Source: Hahella sp. HNIBRBA332 (lineage in GTDB: Bacteria > Pseudomonadota > Gammaproteobacteria > Pseudomonadales > Oleiphilaceae). Taken from it: DNA of 64,000 nucleotides. The translations under genes and the position numbers were made by a program. The stretch covers positions 2,604,001 through 2,668,000 of the forward strand of contig NZ_CP132203.1 in the NCBI RefSeq assembly GCF_030719035.1, read 5' to 3'. Positions within the stretch are counted from its first letter, which is position 1. Each line of letters opens with the position of its first letter. A model generated the notes under the pieces. The model saw only the letters and a list, made by a program, of their open reading frames with translations, ran no database searches and was not told where the DNA came from. This document shows positions 35,074 through 44,602 of this stretch, piece by piece.

Positions 35074-36045
35074 TTACTGCAAACGCACTTCCCGGTGCGC
35101 CAGCAAGCTGTTGATGACGCCTTTGAAGTGGCGTCGCGAGGGTTGTTTCAGAAAGGCGGACATGCCGGAGGTGGTTGCTTTCCACCATTCTCCCCGGCTG
35201 CGGTGGTAATCACGGTAGGCCGCCGCCAATTGCGCCTGGGCCAGTCTTAGGGATTGAGGGTCCTGCGCTGTGGCGGCGTCCAGGTGTCGCGACAGGATTA
35301 TTCCCACCGCCGCCAGACGTTTGCCCATGCTGCGGGAAATGGCGCCGCGGCGAATGAGGTAGCGCATGTCCTGGGCCAGAGTGAATCCTACCTCGCCTAC
35401 GGTGGATAGTTTCAGCCACAGGTCCCAGTCGCTGGCGGACAATAGGCTGACGTCGAAGCCGCCCACTGCGAAGAAAGCGTCTCGCGACACCATCACGCTC
35501 GATGTGCCGACGACATTTTCCACATACAACGTCGATGTCGCGCGCTCCAGTGTGCAATAAGCGTGATCGCGCTTTTCCCCTGCCTTCAGACCGCCCAAGG
35601 CGACTTCCTGAAAATGCGGCCAGAATTCGAAGCAGCCGCATATCACCGCGCTGTTGTTTTCGTGAACATGCACATAGTCAGTAAAACTCAACACCGCCTC
35701 CGGGTTCTGTTGATGATACGCCACCTGACGTTCCAGTTTACCTGGCTCCCACAGGTCATCGGCGTCCAGAAACGCCACCAGTTCGCCTTTGGCGTAGCCC
35801 ACCCCTAAATTGCGCGCCCCGCCCGCCCCTAGCCCTTTGTCATACAGCGCGGTGACTGCGCCCTCGCAGTCCAGCGTGAAATTACGCAGCCACTCTCTGG
35901 AACCATCCGTTGAGCCGTCATCAATAATGATCAACTCCAGGTTCGGATAATCCTGCTCCAATACGGAATTAACCGCATGCGGGAGATATTTCAGGCAGTT
36001 GAAAGACGGAATGACGACGGATACCAAAGGTAAAGGGGTGCTCAT
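35074..36045 (-). CDS. Glycosyltransferase family 2
   Basis: A 323-residue GT-A glycosyltransferase. The N-terminal VSVVIPSFNCLKYLPHAVNS, IIIDDGSTDGS and the DxD-type FLDADDLW (about 93-100) bind the nucleotide sugar and metal. The later ASDWDLWLKL supplies the ED/W motif with the catalytic base. There are no membrane helices, so it is peripheral at the inner membrane. It is the last gene of the leftward exopolysaccharide run, separated from the polymerase gene by a hairpin terminator. It may therefore have its own promoter. Confidence 0.93.
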   Translation of the reverse strand: MSTPLPLVSVVIPSFNCLKYLPHAVNSVLEQDYPNLELIIIDDGSTDGSREWLRNFTLDCEGAVTALYDKGLGAGGARNLGVGYAKGELVAFLDADDLWEPGKLERQVAYHQQNPEAVLSFTDYVHVHENNSAVICGCFEFWPHFQEVALGGLKAGEKRDHAYCTLERATSTLYVENVVGTSSVMVSRDAFFAVGGFDVSLLSASDWDLWLKLSTVGEVGFTLAQDMRYLIRRGAISRSMGKRLAAVGIILSRHLDAATAQDPQSLRLAQAQLAAAYRDYHRSRGEWWKATTSGMSAFLKQPSRRHFKGVINSLLAHREVRLQ

Positions 36046-36081
36046 ATTGCTACCTCAATAACGTTACGCTTCGCAGATTGC

Positions 36082-36112
36082 AAAAAAGCCAGATCAAACA
36101 ACCTGTCTGGCT
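36082..36112 (-). terminator. Terminator after the polymerase/ligase gene
   Basis: On the minus strand, AGCCAGA pairs with TCTGGCT around a 12-nt loop, followed by a run of six T. It lies between the polymerase-type gene and the GT2 gene. Confidence 0.75.
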
Positions 36113-36165
36113 GTATATAAGCAGGTATTTGCAGCATGCGTACCAATACCGCCAAGCGCCCATGA

Positions 36166-37536
36166 TTATCCCTGCGCGTCACTGGACTGCGCTCGCTCAG
36201 CGGCGCGCCCCGCCGCCACGGTCAAAGCCAGAAGAATATACAGAGGCCAGATAAACCCCTGAGTCAGGAAGGTTCCGGACACACAGAAACCGGTCAGACC
36301 GGATAGCAGCGCATTCGCTATCATGAGCTGAGTTCGATCAGGCGTCGGTGAGTAACTCAAGCGCCGCAGCAGGCTGAAAATCTTGCGAAACATCCCCACC
36401 AGCAACACGACGAAAAAGCCGAGGCCAACGAACCCCGTTTCCGCCAACACCTGAAACCAGGTCGAATGCACCGCATGATTTTTGCCGTCCCAATGCGGGC
36501 TGTAGAAGTAATAATTGGAGTAGAAATTATCGATGCCGACGCCGGTGAAGGGATGCGCCAGCGCCATATTGAACGCGGCCTGCCAGGCATATATCCGCCC
36601 CATGGCGGACTCGTCAATGCCCTCCTCCGCGGCGCCGCCGGAAGCACGATCGGAAATACCCGCGGCGGCGACCAGAACCATCAACGCTATGCCTCCAAGC
36701 ATCATCACCAGCATTTTGTTGCGCACCCGACGCCACACTAACACGCCGGCCACCGCAGTGATGCCCAATAGACCGCCTCGACTTTGGGTGCATAAAATCG
36801 CCCATACGATCACACCGTAAGCCAGAAGCCCCAACAGCATTCGCCAGCGGGTTTGGCCCTGGGTCAGCACCATGCTGGCGGCGAAGCTGAGCGGAAAGGT
36901 CAGCACCAGCGCCAGATCGTTGGGATCGCCGATCATGGAGCCGATATCACGACCGATTGTGACCCGCGCCCCTTCCACCAGTCCGATGCCGTTCAGCTTG
37001 TTGGAAATGGCGACTAATGCGATCGCCACGCCCGCGCCGATAAACGCCCAGGCGGCGACGGAAAAATCTCGTGGCGTGCGCGTCAACCAGGCGATGGCCA
37101 GCACCATGATGGCGATTTTGACGTAAGTGCCAGTAAAGGCGCCCATGGCCGCGCCTCGATTGGTGGCCAGCATCACGCCACAGGCCGTCAGCCCAAAGAA
37201 GAAGGCGAACAGCGTCAACTCACGACTCCAGTACACCTCGATGGCCCTGGAAACGAATAAGCGCCAGCTCAGCACCGCCAGAGAAGCCAGCGCCAGCAGT
37301 TGCGGAATGCGAAACGGCCCCAGCGCGGGAAACGCTTCATGCAGGCGGAAGAAGGAAAACAGAATAAAGCCCAGACAGACCAGAAACGGCGCCCTGAACA
37401 CGCCGACCGCCGCCAATATTCCCAGCGGCGCCAGCCCCGCCAGCAAGGGGTGGGGAGAAAAGTAGAATCCCAAAGACAACAACGCCGCGCCGCCGGCGCC
37501 CAGCGTCAACTGATTGTGTCGGCTCAGGGCTTGCAC
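36166..37536 (-). CDS. O-antigen ligase / Wzy-type polysaccharide polymerase
   Basis: A 456-residue integral membrane protein with about ten to twelve hydrophobic segments and one large periplasmic loop (about 305-365) between late helices. The loop contains AHPFTGVGIDNFYSNY and AVHSTWFQVLAETGFVG. The GVG...N and H-S-x-x-x-x-L-x-E-T-G pattern is the hallmark of the Wzy_C/WaaL superfamily. These enzymes polymerise repeat units or ligate glycans on the periplasmic side. In this locus, with a Wzx-like flippase upstream (13-bp overlap), a polymerase role is more likely. Confidence 0.9.
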   Translation of the reverse strand: MQALSRHNQLTLGAGGAALLSLGFYFSPHPLLAGLAPLGILAAVGVFRAPFLVCLGFILFSFFRLHEAFPALGPFRIPQLLALASLAVLSWRLFVSRAIEVYWSRELTLFAFFFGLTACGVMLATNRGAAMGAFTGTYVKIAIMVLAIAWLTRTPRDFSVAAWAFIGAGVAIALVAISNKLNGIGLVEGARVTIGRDIGSMIGDPNDLALVLTFPLSFAASMVLTQGQTRWRMLLGLLAYGVIVWAILCTQSRGGLLGITAVAGVLVWRRVRNKMLVMMLGGIALMVLVAAAGISDRASGGAAEEGIDESAMGRIYAWQAAFNMALAHPFTGVGIDNFYSNYYFYSPHWDGKNHAVHSTWFQVLAETGFVGLGFFVVLLVGMFRKIFSLLRRLSYSPTPDRTQLMIANALLSGLTGFCVSGTFLTQGFIWPLYILLALTVAAGRAAERAQSSDAQG

Positions 37537-38933
37537 AGTTCCGCCTCAGCAGACGCGGCCACCATACGCCGTTTGCGCAAGAGGGTCGCCCCGGCGCGCG
37601 CCACCCCTACCGCGCCCACGCATATCGCCGCCACCGATTGATCCATCTGCATCAGCATCGGGGTGAACACGGCGGCGCTCATTACGATGCTGAGATCGCG
37701 CCAGGGATAATCCAGCCGCAAGCGACGCTGACTGGCGCAGACAAACACTGCGAAGCGCAAGGCGTATATCAACACGGCGGCGTACACCACGCCGAAGACG
37801 CCGCTGTGCGCCGCCGCAAGAGCGTATGCGGGAACGGCGACAGCGGCGACCAGCACATTCAACCCCGTGGGCAGACGGGTGTTCGTCTCCACATAGCAGC
37901 CGAGATTCATCAGATGAGAGCACTGTTTCAGGCCCATGGCCAAAGCGAGCCAGGGCAACAATTGGGCCGCCATATCGTATTCTGGCGGCAGCAACCAGCG
38001 CAGCGCCCAAGGCCCCACACAGGCCGCGCCAATGGCCACGGACAACGCCATCATGGCGCCCGCCGCCGCGTAATGTGCGTTCAGGGCGACGCCATCCGCG
38101 CGACCCAACACGATGAAGCGACGGGGAAACCACCAGAGCGTGTAGGGCTCGATCGCCAGCGCCACCACCAGCGCGAACTGAGCCGCCACGCCGTATACCG
38201 CCAAGTCTTCCGCACCGCCCAGTCCCGCCAGCAGCCAACGCTCAGCCCCCTGAGTCAGGAAAATGCACAGACCGCCGCCTACCAGAGGCAAGCCGTATTT
38301 CAGTAAAGGTCTGGCCAGCGCCGCCGCAGCGGAAGGCGCGACATGACGACTCTGCACCGCCAGCGCCGCCAGAGCGAGCGCCGCGTTGGACACAAGCGCG
38401 CCCCACAGCACAGCTTCCAGTCCCAGACCGGTGCGTAATAGAAGATATACCAGAGCCGCGTGCAGACAGGCTTTACCCACGCTGAAACAAAAGAACCATT
38501 CCGCCCGATCCTGCATGCGCATCCAGGCCAGGGGCACAGAAATAAATCCGCTTAGCGCCAACGCCGCCAGGCACAATGACAACTCCTGATCGCTGTAGCT
38601 GGCCGGCAACCATTGATTCAACCAGGACGTTGCTGGACGCAGCGCCGCAAACACAACCACGCCCGCCAGACAGCTCAGGAAATAGGCGCTGCCGATCACT
38701 TTGCGTCGCTGCTGCTCACTGGAGGCCATCCCCGCAAAGCGATACATGGCGTCCACCACCCCCAGGCCGATCACCAGCCCGAGCAGATTCATCAGCGTTA
38801 ACAGGACATCAAGGCGGCCATATTCATGGGGCGACAGGTAATGGGTGATCACCGGCAGCATCACGAAGCTGACGCCCTTCATCAGCACCAGCCCCAGCCC
38901 GTAATACACTGCCTGTCTGAACAGCGACGACAT
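37524..38933 (-). CDS. Wzx-type polysaccharide flippase
   Basis: A 469-residue membrane protein of the MOP (multidrug/oligosaccharidyl-lipid/polysaccharide) superfamily, with about twelve to fourteen predicted helices. The N-terminus AVYYGLGLVLMKGVSFVMLP (then VITHYLSPHEYGRLD) is typical of Wzx/RfbX proteins, where MLP and YGR are conserved. It would flip undecaprenyl-linked repeat units to the periplasm. Its end overlaps the start of the polymerase gene by 13 bp, and its start lies 2 bp after the glycosyltransferase stop, so they are one operon. Confidence 0.92.
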   Translation of the reverse strand: MSSLFRQAVYYGLGLVLMKGVSFVMLPVITHYLSPHEYGRLDVLLTLMNLLGLVIGLGVVDAMYRFAGMASSEQQRRKVIGSAYFLSCLAGVVVFAALRPATSWLNQWLPASYSDQELSLCLAALALSGFISVPLAWMRMQDRAEWFFCFSVGKACLHAALVYLLLRTGLGLEAVLWGALVSNAALALAALAVQSRHVAPSAAAALARPLLKYGLPLVGGGLCIFLTQGAERWLLAGLGGAEDLAVYGVAAQFALVVALAIEPYTLWWFPRRFIVLGRADGVALNAHYAAAGAMMALSVAIGAACVGPWALRWLLPPEYDMAAQLLPWLALAMGLKQCSHLMNLGCYVETNTRLPTGLNVLVAAVAVPAYALAAAHSGVFGVVYAAVLIYALRFAVFVCASQRRLRLDYPWRDLSIVMSAAVFTPMLMQMDQSVAAICVGAVGVARAGATLLRKRRMVAASAEAELCKP

Positions 38934-38935
38934 GA

Positions 38936-40150
38936 TTACAACTCTTGAATCGCCAGTGACAACAGGCGCGCCTGTCGCACGGAGGAATATTCCGCCACCA
39001 CCCTTCTACGTGCGTTCAGCACCATCTTCTGCAGCGCCCGATCCGACGTATCTAGCAAGTGCTGGATCGCACAGGCCAGACTCTGACTGTCTCCCGGCGC
39101 CGCCAGAAAACCGCAATCGGGCTGCACGATCTCCGCCGCGCCCATAAATCGGGTCGTGACCACTGGCAACCCGACCGCCATAGCCTCTTTCAATACCAGC
39201 GGTCCAGTGTCCCGGTCGCCATTAGGCGCTTCGCAAAATGGCGCGACTAAAGCGTGATAGCGGGTCATGGCGGCGCTGATCCATTCCGCCTCGCGACCGC
39301 CGAGAAAGGACACCTGCTCCTGCAACCCCAGGCTGGCGACCTGCCCCCGCAACGCGGAAGACAGTGGTCCATCACCGACAATATCCAGACTGAGACGTTC
39401 CGCGGAAGGCATCGCCGCCAACGCTTCCAGTAAATGTTTGAGCCCCTTTTTCTCCGTCAGCCGCCCCACAAACAGAAGCCGACCTCTCGCCCCCAGACCA
39501 TGTTGATAAGGCAAACGATCCAGCTCCACGCCGCAGGGAATGTTAATAATCCCGGCTCCGCCACCGGCCAGGGAGCGAAACAGTCGTTCCATATCGCCGC
39601 AAACCGCCACGCTGAAGTCCGCGCAGGACAGCTTGAGACGAAGGTCCGCCGGACTGACGTAGACATCAAAGCCATGACCGACAAATGAGCAGGAAGCGCC
39701 TATCAACCGCGCCGCGGCGATCGCCACCGCAGCGGAGTGCAAAGCGAAATGCGCATGCAGATGCTGGCATCCCCTGCGCTGGGCCAGCGCCGCCACCTGA
39801 GCGGCCTGCAGCAATAACGAACGCGCGCGAATACCGTCCTGCCCCAGCGCAAAGCGGGAACTGGGCCCCCACCCTCTTAGATTCTTCAGCCAGGTATACC
39901 AGCCTTGTCCACGGCTGCAATCGCCCACATACAAGGCGGCCGCGGCCAGCTCCTCATCCCGGGATTGTCCATTCTGCTGCGGATAGGATAACGAGATAGG
40001 CGTTACTTGATGACCCAGGCGCTGCATCGCCCGCATTTCCACACCGACGAAAGTTTCCGTAAGCACGGGAAATTGCGGCAGCACATAGCCCACTGACTTC
40101 AGCGGGGCGGGCGTTGACGCCTCTTGAGGGCCTCGGCATATCGCGTTCAT
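38936..40150 (-). CDS. Glycosyltransferase family 4 (WcaL-like)
   Basis: A 404-residue GT-B enzyme. The N-lobe carries GYVLPQFPVLTETFVGVEMR, the opening typical of colanic-acid WcaL-type transferases (YPxxSETFI pattern), and HLHAHFALHSA. The C-lobe has FVGRLTEKKGLKHLLEALAA, DGDRDTGPLVLKEAMAVG and an EX7E-like pair. It overlaps the asparagine-synthase-like gene upstream by 4 bp (ATGA), giving translational coupling. It probably adds one sugar of the repeat unit. Confidence 0.92.
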   Translation of the reverse strand: MNAICRGPQEASTPAPLKSVGYVLPQFPVLTETFVGVEMRAMQRLGHQVTPISLSYPQQNGQSRDEELAAAALYVGDCSRGQGWYTWLKNLRGWGPSSRFALGQDGIRARSLLLQAAQVAALAQRRGCQHLHAHFALHSAAVAIAAARLIGASCSFVGHGFDVYVSPADLRLKLSCADFSVAVCGDMERLFRSLAGGGAGIINIPCGVELDRLPYQHGLGARGRLLFVGRLTEKKGLKHLLEALAAMPSAERLSLDIVGDGPLSSALRGQVASLGLQEQVSFLGGREAEWISAAMTRYHALVAPFCEAPNGDRDTGPLVLKEAMAVGLPVVTTRFMGAAEIVQPDCGFLAAPGDSQSLACAIQHLLDTSDRALQKMVLNARRRVVAEYSSVRQARLLSLAIQEL

Positions 40151-41835
40151 AACCCGCCCCCCACCGACCGGCGGCCTGAGTTCAAGTAACCCAGCACCAT
40201 GTTCAGACCGCGCACATGCAACGCTGACGCATCCGTCAGCAAGGCGTCGACGCCGCGTTTGAAATCCCCTTCGCTGAGACCTTCCTGCAACAATGACGCG
40301 CGCATGGGCTCCACGTTATCCAGGTCCAGCCAGGCGGTGTAATCGAACACGCCGCTGGACGCTTTACCCCAACAAGGCTGACGCCCCAAGCGGGCGGCCA
40401 GCCCCGGATAGCGCTCCCGCCAGCGCAGTCCCGCGCGCAATGGCCTCCCGGTTTTATCCCAGTCAACGCTCGCCAGCGATGGACTCAATTTGGCGATGGC
40501 TTTGCGGTGAAACAGGCTTCCCAGGCGCAGACGCACCGGCAGCGCGCCCAGGGTCTCAAGCACGTTGGGATGCAAAAAGGGATGGCAGCGCTCGTAATCG
40601 TTGTCCAACAGTTGTTGGCCGGACACCACCATACGCCCGACCCGCTCCGCCAGATAGACGTTGTCCATCAGATCCGCAGCGTCGGTCTCACAATCGTGAT
40701 AGCGGTCCAGCATCATCTGAAAGCGCGCTTCCAAGCGTCCTCCCAACTCAGGGAAGGCGCGGATAACCGGGTTGGCGAGCTTGCCGAATTCTTCCCGAAT
40801 ATATCGCCGCGCATAGGGCAACAGGCGCGAGGCCAGCCTTTCCACCGCCATCAGCGAATAACCCGGGGCGCCGCGATCGTAGTAAAAGGCCCGGAACGTC
40901 TCCGCGCCCGTCCCCGTGATGACGGTAAAGCCCCGGGTCTGATCCAGCAGCGTTTCATCCGCCAAGGCGTGGCCGTGTTGCACCGGCACCTCACAGCCGC
41001 CCCGCAACGCAATGCGTTTCATGGAAGCCCAGCGATCCGAGCCGCGCATATCGCCGGCGAAAAAGGGCAGTCCGTGAGACTCGGCGATATCCCTGGCGAT
41101 GCGCATGTCCGACGAGTCGGGACAGCCATAGCTGAACGCCACCGGTTTATGCCCCAGCTTCAACGCCGCCGCCAGAATCAAGCGCGAGTCGAGGCCGCCG
41201 GACAGAGAAACCGCCACTCGTGAGCTGGACTGAAAACATTTGTCCACCGCGCCGACAAAAGCGTCGACCGCTTCGTTGAGCGTGGCGCAACGCACTTTCT
41301 GCAGCCGATAGGGAGAAAAATCCCGCAACTGCAGTTGGCCATCGCTGGAAAAATGAAAGCAGCGGGACGCACGCAGTTGCGTGACGCCCCGCATAATTGA
41401 TTGCTCATCCATGACCTGCCCGAAAGCCAGCAAGTCCAGCATCGCCTGAGGATTGATCTGCGCCTCGTCGCCCAGTAACTCCAGCATGACGCCCCGATCC
41501 GAGGTGACCGTCAACTGGTTTGAATGATGGCGATAAAGAATCGGAAACAGGCCCAGACGGTCGGTGCACCCGGCGACTTCATTGCGCTCCCGGTCGACAT
41601 AGATCCAGGAGCGCCCCCAATAAGTCTTGAACAGGCCGCGGCGACAGTTGGCTCTGACCTCCGCATCCTGGTCGCAGTGCGCGGGATCTCCCCACGCCAC
41701 CAGATGAAAACCGGGTCCTGAAAAGTGCGTCAACGCGCTCTGGGAGTTGCGCTTGAACATAATGAAAGCGTCACGCTCCGAAGAGAGGACTGGACGCCCC
41801 TCCTGCAAGGGAATGCGAAAGCTGCAAATGGTCAT
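40147..41835 (-). CDS. Asparagine-synthase-like protein without the Cys2 nucleophile
   Basis: A 562-residue protein with the AsnB architecture. The N-terminal glutaminase-fold half (1-170; EVAGCTDRLGLFPIL, TSDRGVML) is followed by the synthetase half with the ATP pyrophosphatase PP-loop LSGGLDS (211-217) and YGCPDSSD. True AsnB has Cys at position 2 after Met; here the start reads MTICSFRIP with Thr2. Glutamine hydrolysis by that route is therefore unlikely. AsnB-like proteins in polysaccharide loci are thought to amidate or otherwise modify sugar acids or amino acids on the glycan. It is the first gene of the leftward operon. Confidence 0.88.
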   Translation of the reverse strand: MTICSFRIPLQEGRPVLSSERDAFIMFKRNSQSALTHFSGPGFHLVAWGDPAHCDQDAEVRANCRRGLFKTYWGRSWIYVDRERNEVAGCTDRLGLFPILYRHHSNQLTVTSDRGVMLELLGDEAQINPQAMLDLLAFGQVMDEQSIMRGVTQLRASRCFHFSSDGQLQLRDFSPYRLQKVRCATLNEAVDAFVGAVDKCFQSSSRVAVSLSGGLDSRLILAAALKLGHKPVAFSYGCPDSSDMRIARDIAESHGLPFFAGDMRGSDRWASMKRIALRGGCEVPVQHGHALADETLLDQTRGFTVITGTGAETFRAFYYDRGAPGYSLMAVERLASRLLPYARRYIREEFGKLANPVIRAFPELGGRLEARFQMMLDRYHDCETDAADLMDNVYLAERVGRMVVSGQQLLDNDYERCHPFLHPNVLETLGALPVRLRLGSLFHRKAIAKLSPSLASVDWDKTGRPLRAGLRWRERYPGLAARLGRQPCWGKASSGVFDYTAWLDLDNVEPMRASLLQEGLSEGDFKRGVDALLTDASALHVRGLNMVLGYLNSGRRSVGGGL

Positions 41836-42072
41836 ACTCGATCCTCATGGTTTTGCTACGAGTCGTTTCAACATCTGCGCCAGTTAATTAAATTTCCCCG
41901 AATGTCCTTTTAAAGCAGCTAGTTAGAAAAATTCTCAGGCCAGTTGCAGTTGGCGAACAGATCGCCCTGTTTGTAATTTGCAAACCAAAACGCCATACCA
42001 ATGAGATCAAGTCGAGCTCATTTTCGCCCCTGTCACAGGCTAATACTCTGATCCCTCAGAGATAATTCGCTT

Positions 42073-42087
42073 TGGCCCATAAACTGC
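42073..42087 (+). promoter_or_regulatory. Candidate sigma-54 promoter before the rightward exopolysaccharide operon
   Basis: TGGCCC, five bases, then CTGC: the GG and GC lie at the exact -24/-12 spacing, with eight of ten consensus positions matched. A start near 42099 would leave a 23-nt leader with a GAGGAGG ribosome site before the ATG at 42122. It is weaker than the site at 56440. Confidence 0.4.
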
Positions 42088-42121
42088 GTAGCACCTCCCA
42101 AACTATCCGAGGAGGTCAACG

Positions 42122-42844
42122 ATGAGCACATTCTCCGGGGCGGCATTAAGAGCCCGCATCAAACACAGCGACTCCATGGCGGCGAGCGCACTGCGCGCCG
42201 TCTATTTCGGCATTCGCCGTTTTCAATTTCCATGCATTCGCGTTCTGCACAAACCGATGTACCTGATTCATCGCAGTTTGAGCAGCATGCTGGAAAACCT
42301 GTCGCGCATTGTTTACTGGACGCCCCTGTTTCAATCCCGTCTGGAGTCCCCCGCGCGCGGTCTTTATTTATATTCAGGCATGCCCCTGGTCACCGGGGCG
42401 CTGAGCGTACAGATGGGCGCCGACTGTCGTGTCTCAGGACTCGCAACGTTCTCGGGCAGGACCTCTTCTACCAGCACGCCCCGGCTGATTGTCGGCGACA
42501 ACGTGGATATCGGCTGGCAAACCACTATCGCCGTGGGCTCTGAAGTCATTCTGGGGGACAACGTGCGCATCGCCGGACGCGCTTTCCTGGCGGGCTATCC
42601 CGGTCATCCTCTGGACGCGTCGGCGCGCGCCGCCGGCAAGCCGGAAACCGACGACCAGGTCGGCTCGATCATATTGGAGGACAACGTCTGGCTCGCCACT
42701 GGCGTCAGCGTTATGGCGGGGGTCCGCATCGGCCGCAACACCATTGTGGCCGCCGGCAGCGTGGTCACCCGCGATCTGCCTGCCAACGTGCTGGCGGGGG
42801 GCGTCCCAGCTCGGGTGCTGAGAACCCTGACGGAGGAGGAATGA
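42122..42844 (+). CDS. Hexapeptide-repeat acyltransferase (WcaF/LacA-like)
   Basis: 240 residues. The C-terminal half is a left-handed beta helix with hexapeptide repeats (LIVGDNVDIGWQTTI, VILGDNVRIAGRAF, IILEDNVWLATGVSVMAGVR, IGRNTIVAAGSVVTRDLP), closing with NVLAGGVPARVLR, as in sugar O-acetyltransferases. The N-terminal 80 residues have no known match. The first gene of the rightward operon, it probably adds an acetyl group to a sugar of the exopolysaccharide. GAGGAGG precedes the ATG, and it lies 3 bp from the next gene. Confidence 0.92.
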   Translation: MSTFSGAALRARIKHSDSMAASALRAVYFGIRRFQFPCIRVLHKPMYLIHRSLSSMLENLSRIVYWTPLFQSRLESPARGLYLYSGMPLVTGALSVQMGADCRVSGLATFSGRTSSTSTPRLIVGDNVDIGWQTTIAVGSEVILGDNVRIAGRAFLAGYPGHPLDASARAAGKPETDDQVGSIILEDNVWLATGVSVMAGVRIGRNTIVAAGSVVTRDLPANVLAGGVPARVLRTLTEEE

Positions 42845-42847
42845 GCC

Positions 42848-44065
42848 ATGATGAACGCCACGCAAAAGCCGCAACTGATTGTTTTCGGCGAAGACTGGGG
42901 CGCGCACCCCAGCAGCACTCAGCATCTGATCCGCCATATCAGCGACGACTACGAGATTATCTGGGTTAACTCCATCGGACTGCGCCGCCCGCGCCTGACC
43001 ATGCATGATCTGCTGCGCCTGTATCGCAAGCTGATCTCCCGTTTCAGCGCCGGCGCGCCGCGTACAGTCCAGAAGATCGCCCAGGACGCCGCCCCTTGTC
43101 GTCTGATCAATCCGTTGGTGATTCCTCTGTTCGGATCGCGATTGATCAGAAAGCTCAACGCAGCGCTACTCAAACGCCAGATAACGCCTTATATCCGCAA
43201 AGACGGTGCGCCGATTTTATGGTCTTCTCTGCCGTCAATGGCGGATCTGGCAGGACGTCTCGGCGAACGTGGCGTGGTTTACTATTGCGGCGACGATTTC
43301 CGTAGTCTGGCGGGAGTGGATCACGCTCCTATCGCGGCCATGGAGTCCGAGTTGGCGGGCAAGGCGGACAAAATCTTCGTCGCCAGTGAAGCCCTGGGGA
43401 GTCGCTTCGCCCCCGGCAAAACCGAGTGGCTGCCTCACGGCGTGGACTACCGTCTGTTCAGCTCACCCCAGCCTCGACCGCGGGATCTGCCGGCGGAAGG
43501 CCCGGTGGCGGGGTTCTACGGTTCGGTGTCGGAGTGGTTCGATGTGGAGTTGATAAGCCATTGCGCCCGCGCCCTGCCCCACTGGACTTTTGTAGTCATC
43601 GGCCCCGTTCAGACTGACGTGGCGCCGTTGCGCCGTCTCGACAATGTACGCCTGTTGGGACCACGCCCGCATCACGAATTACCCGCCTATGCGCAACACT
43701 GGCGGGCCTCTTTGCTGCCGTTCCGACGCAACGGCCAGATCATGGCCTGCAACCCGCTCAAGCTGCGGGAATATATGGCGGCGGGCGCCAGCATCGTCTC
43801 CACCCGCTTTCCAGCGGTGGAAAGTTACGGTCATCTGGTGCGTATCGCCGATTGCACCGAAGACTTTGTCGACGCGTTGCGACAAATCGAAGCCTGCCCT
43901 TTCCACGCCAGCGCCAATCAACTCAGACAAACCGCCGCGCAGGAATCCTGGTCGCGCCGGGCGCAAACCGTCAAACACTGCCTGAAGCAATTTGCGCATA
44001 GCGCCGCACAGCTCGACGCAAAATGCGAACAGCCAGACAAGGCGCTTCATAGCCCGTTGATTTAA
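42848..44065 (+). CDS. Glycosyltransferase (GT-B fold)
   Basis: 405 residues. The N-lobe has IVFGEDWGAHPSSTQHLIRH and YYCGDDFRSLAGVDH, typical of GT4-like transferases of the UDP-galactopyranose/TuaH type, which carry a DDF segment. The C-lobe has GFYGSVSEWFDVELI and LLPFRRNGQIMACNPLKLRE, then YMAAGASIVST, the donor-binding part. It starts at the first of two Met codons, 3 bp after the acyltransferase. It is one of the enzymes building the repeat unit. Confidence 0.88.
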   Translation: MMNATQKPQLIVFGEDWGAHPSSTQHLIRHISDDYEIIWVNSIGLRRPRLTMHDLLRLYRKLISRFSAGAPRTVQKIAQDAAPCRLINPLVIPLFGSRLIRKLNAALLKRQITPYIRKDGAPILWSSLPSMADLAGRLGERGVVYYCGDDFRSLAGVDHAPIAAMESELAGKADKIFVASEALGSRFAPGKTEWLPHGVDYRLFSSPQPRPRDLPAEGPVAGFYGSVSEWFDVELISHCARALPHWTFVVIGPVQTDVAPLRRLDNVRLLGPRPHHELPAYAQHWRASLLPFRRNGQIMACNPLKLREYMAAGASIVSTRFPAVESYGHLVRIADCTEDFVDALRQIEACPFHASANQLRQTAAQESWSRRAQTVKHCLKQFAHSAAQLDAKCEQPDKALHSPLI

Positions 44066-44160
44066 CGAGAAAAAATAGTTGGAACACTTTTTGGTTCTAT
44101 CAATCACAAGCCAGATTTTCAGGCACGCGAACTCACTCATCAACGCAGGCGGACATCGAT

Positions 44161-44598
44161 ATGAACACATGGGTCAAAACCTTACCGATCATCGCGGTTC
44201 TATTACAGACCGGGTGCGCCATGCAAAGCGAGCGGATGGACATAGAACGCGTCAACCAAACCCTGTTCGCAATGACGCAGACGCCCGTTCAAGAAACCAC
44301 GGCGTCCTATCTGACGCTGAATATCAACGCCATCGACGCGCCCCTGCAAAGTCCTGGTTGGCTGGAGTTGGAGGCGCGCGCCATGGCGTTCGTCAGCCAT
44401 TGCGCCGCCTGTATGGACAAAGGGCTGCTGCTGCAAGTGGCGGCCACTGACGCCGTCCAACCGTTCCAGGCGCTCAATGAAAGCCTGCGCTGGGGCGGCA
44501 AGCTGCGCGCTTTATTGGCCATGCGGGGTCTGCCGGTGGATATCCGCTTCGATCCCAGCCTGCCAGCCTCTAGCGCGCGCCTGAGCGCGAAGGGATAA
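44161..44598 (+). CDS. Small lipoprotein in the exopolysaccharide operon
   Basis: 145 residues with a type II signal peptide: lipobox LQTGC puts the lipidated Cys at 19. The mature part is short. Its C-terminal portion (VQPFQALNESLRWGGKLRAL, then LAMRGLPVDIRFDPSLPAS) resembles the end of OmpA-like domains, where a helix precedes LxxxGL. The peptidoglycan-binding residues are absent. A cross-envelope accessory role next to the Wzz-like protein (4 bp downstream) is inferred. Confidence 0.72.
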   Translation: MNTWVKTLPIIAVLLQTGCAMQSERMDIERVNQTLFAMTQTPVQETTASYLTLNINAIDAPLQSPGWLELEARAMAFVSHCAACMDKGLLLQVAATDAVQPFQALNESLRWGGKLRALLAMRGLPVDIRFDPSLPASSARLSAKG

Positions 44599-44602
44599 GC
44601 TC

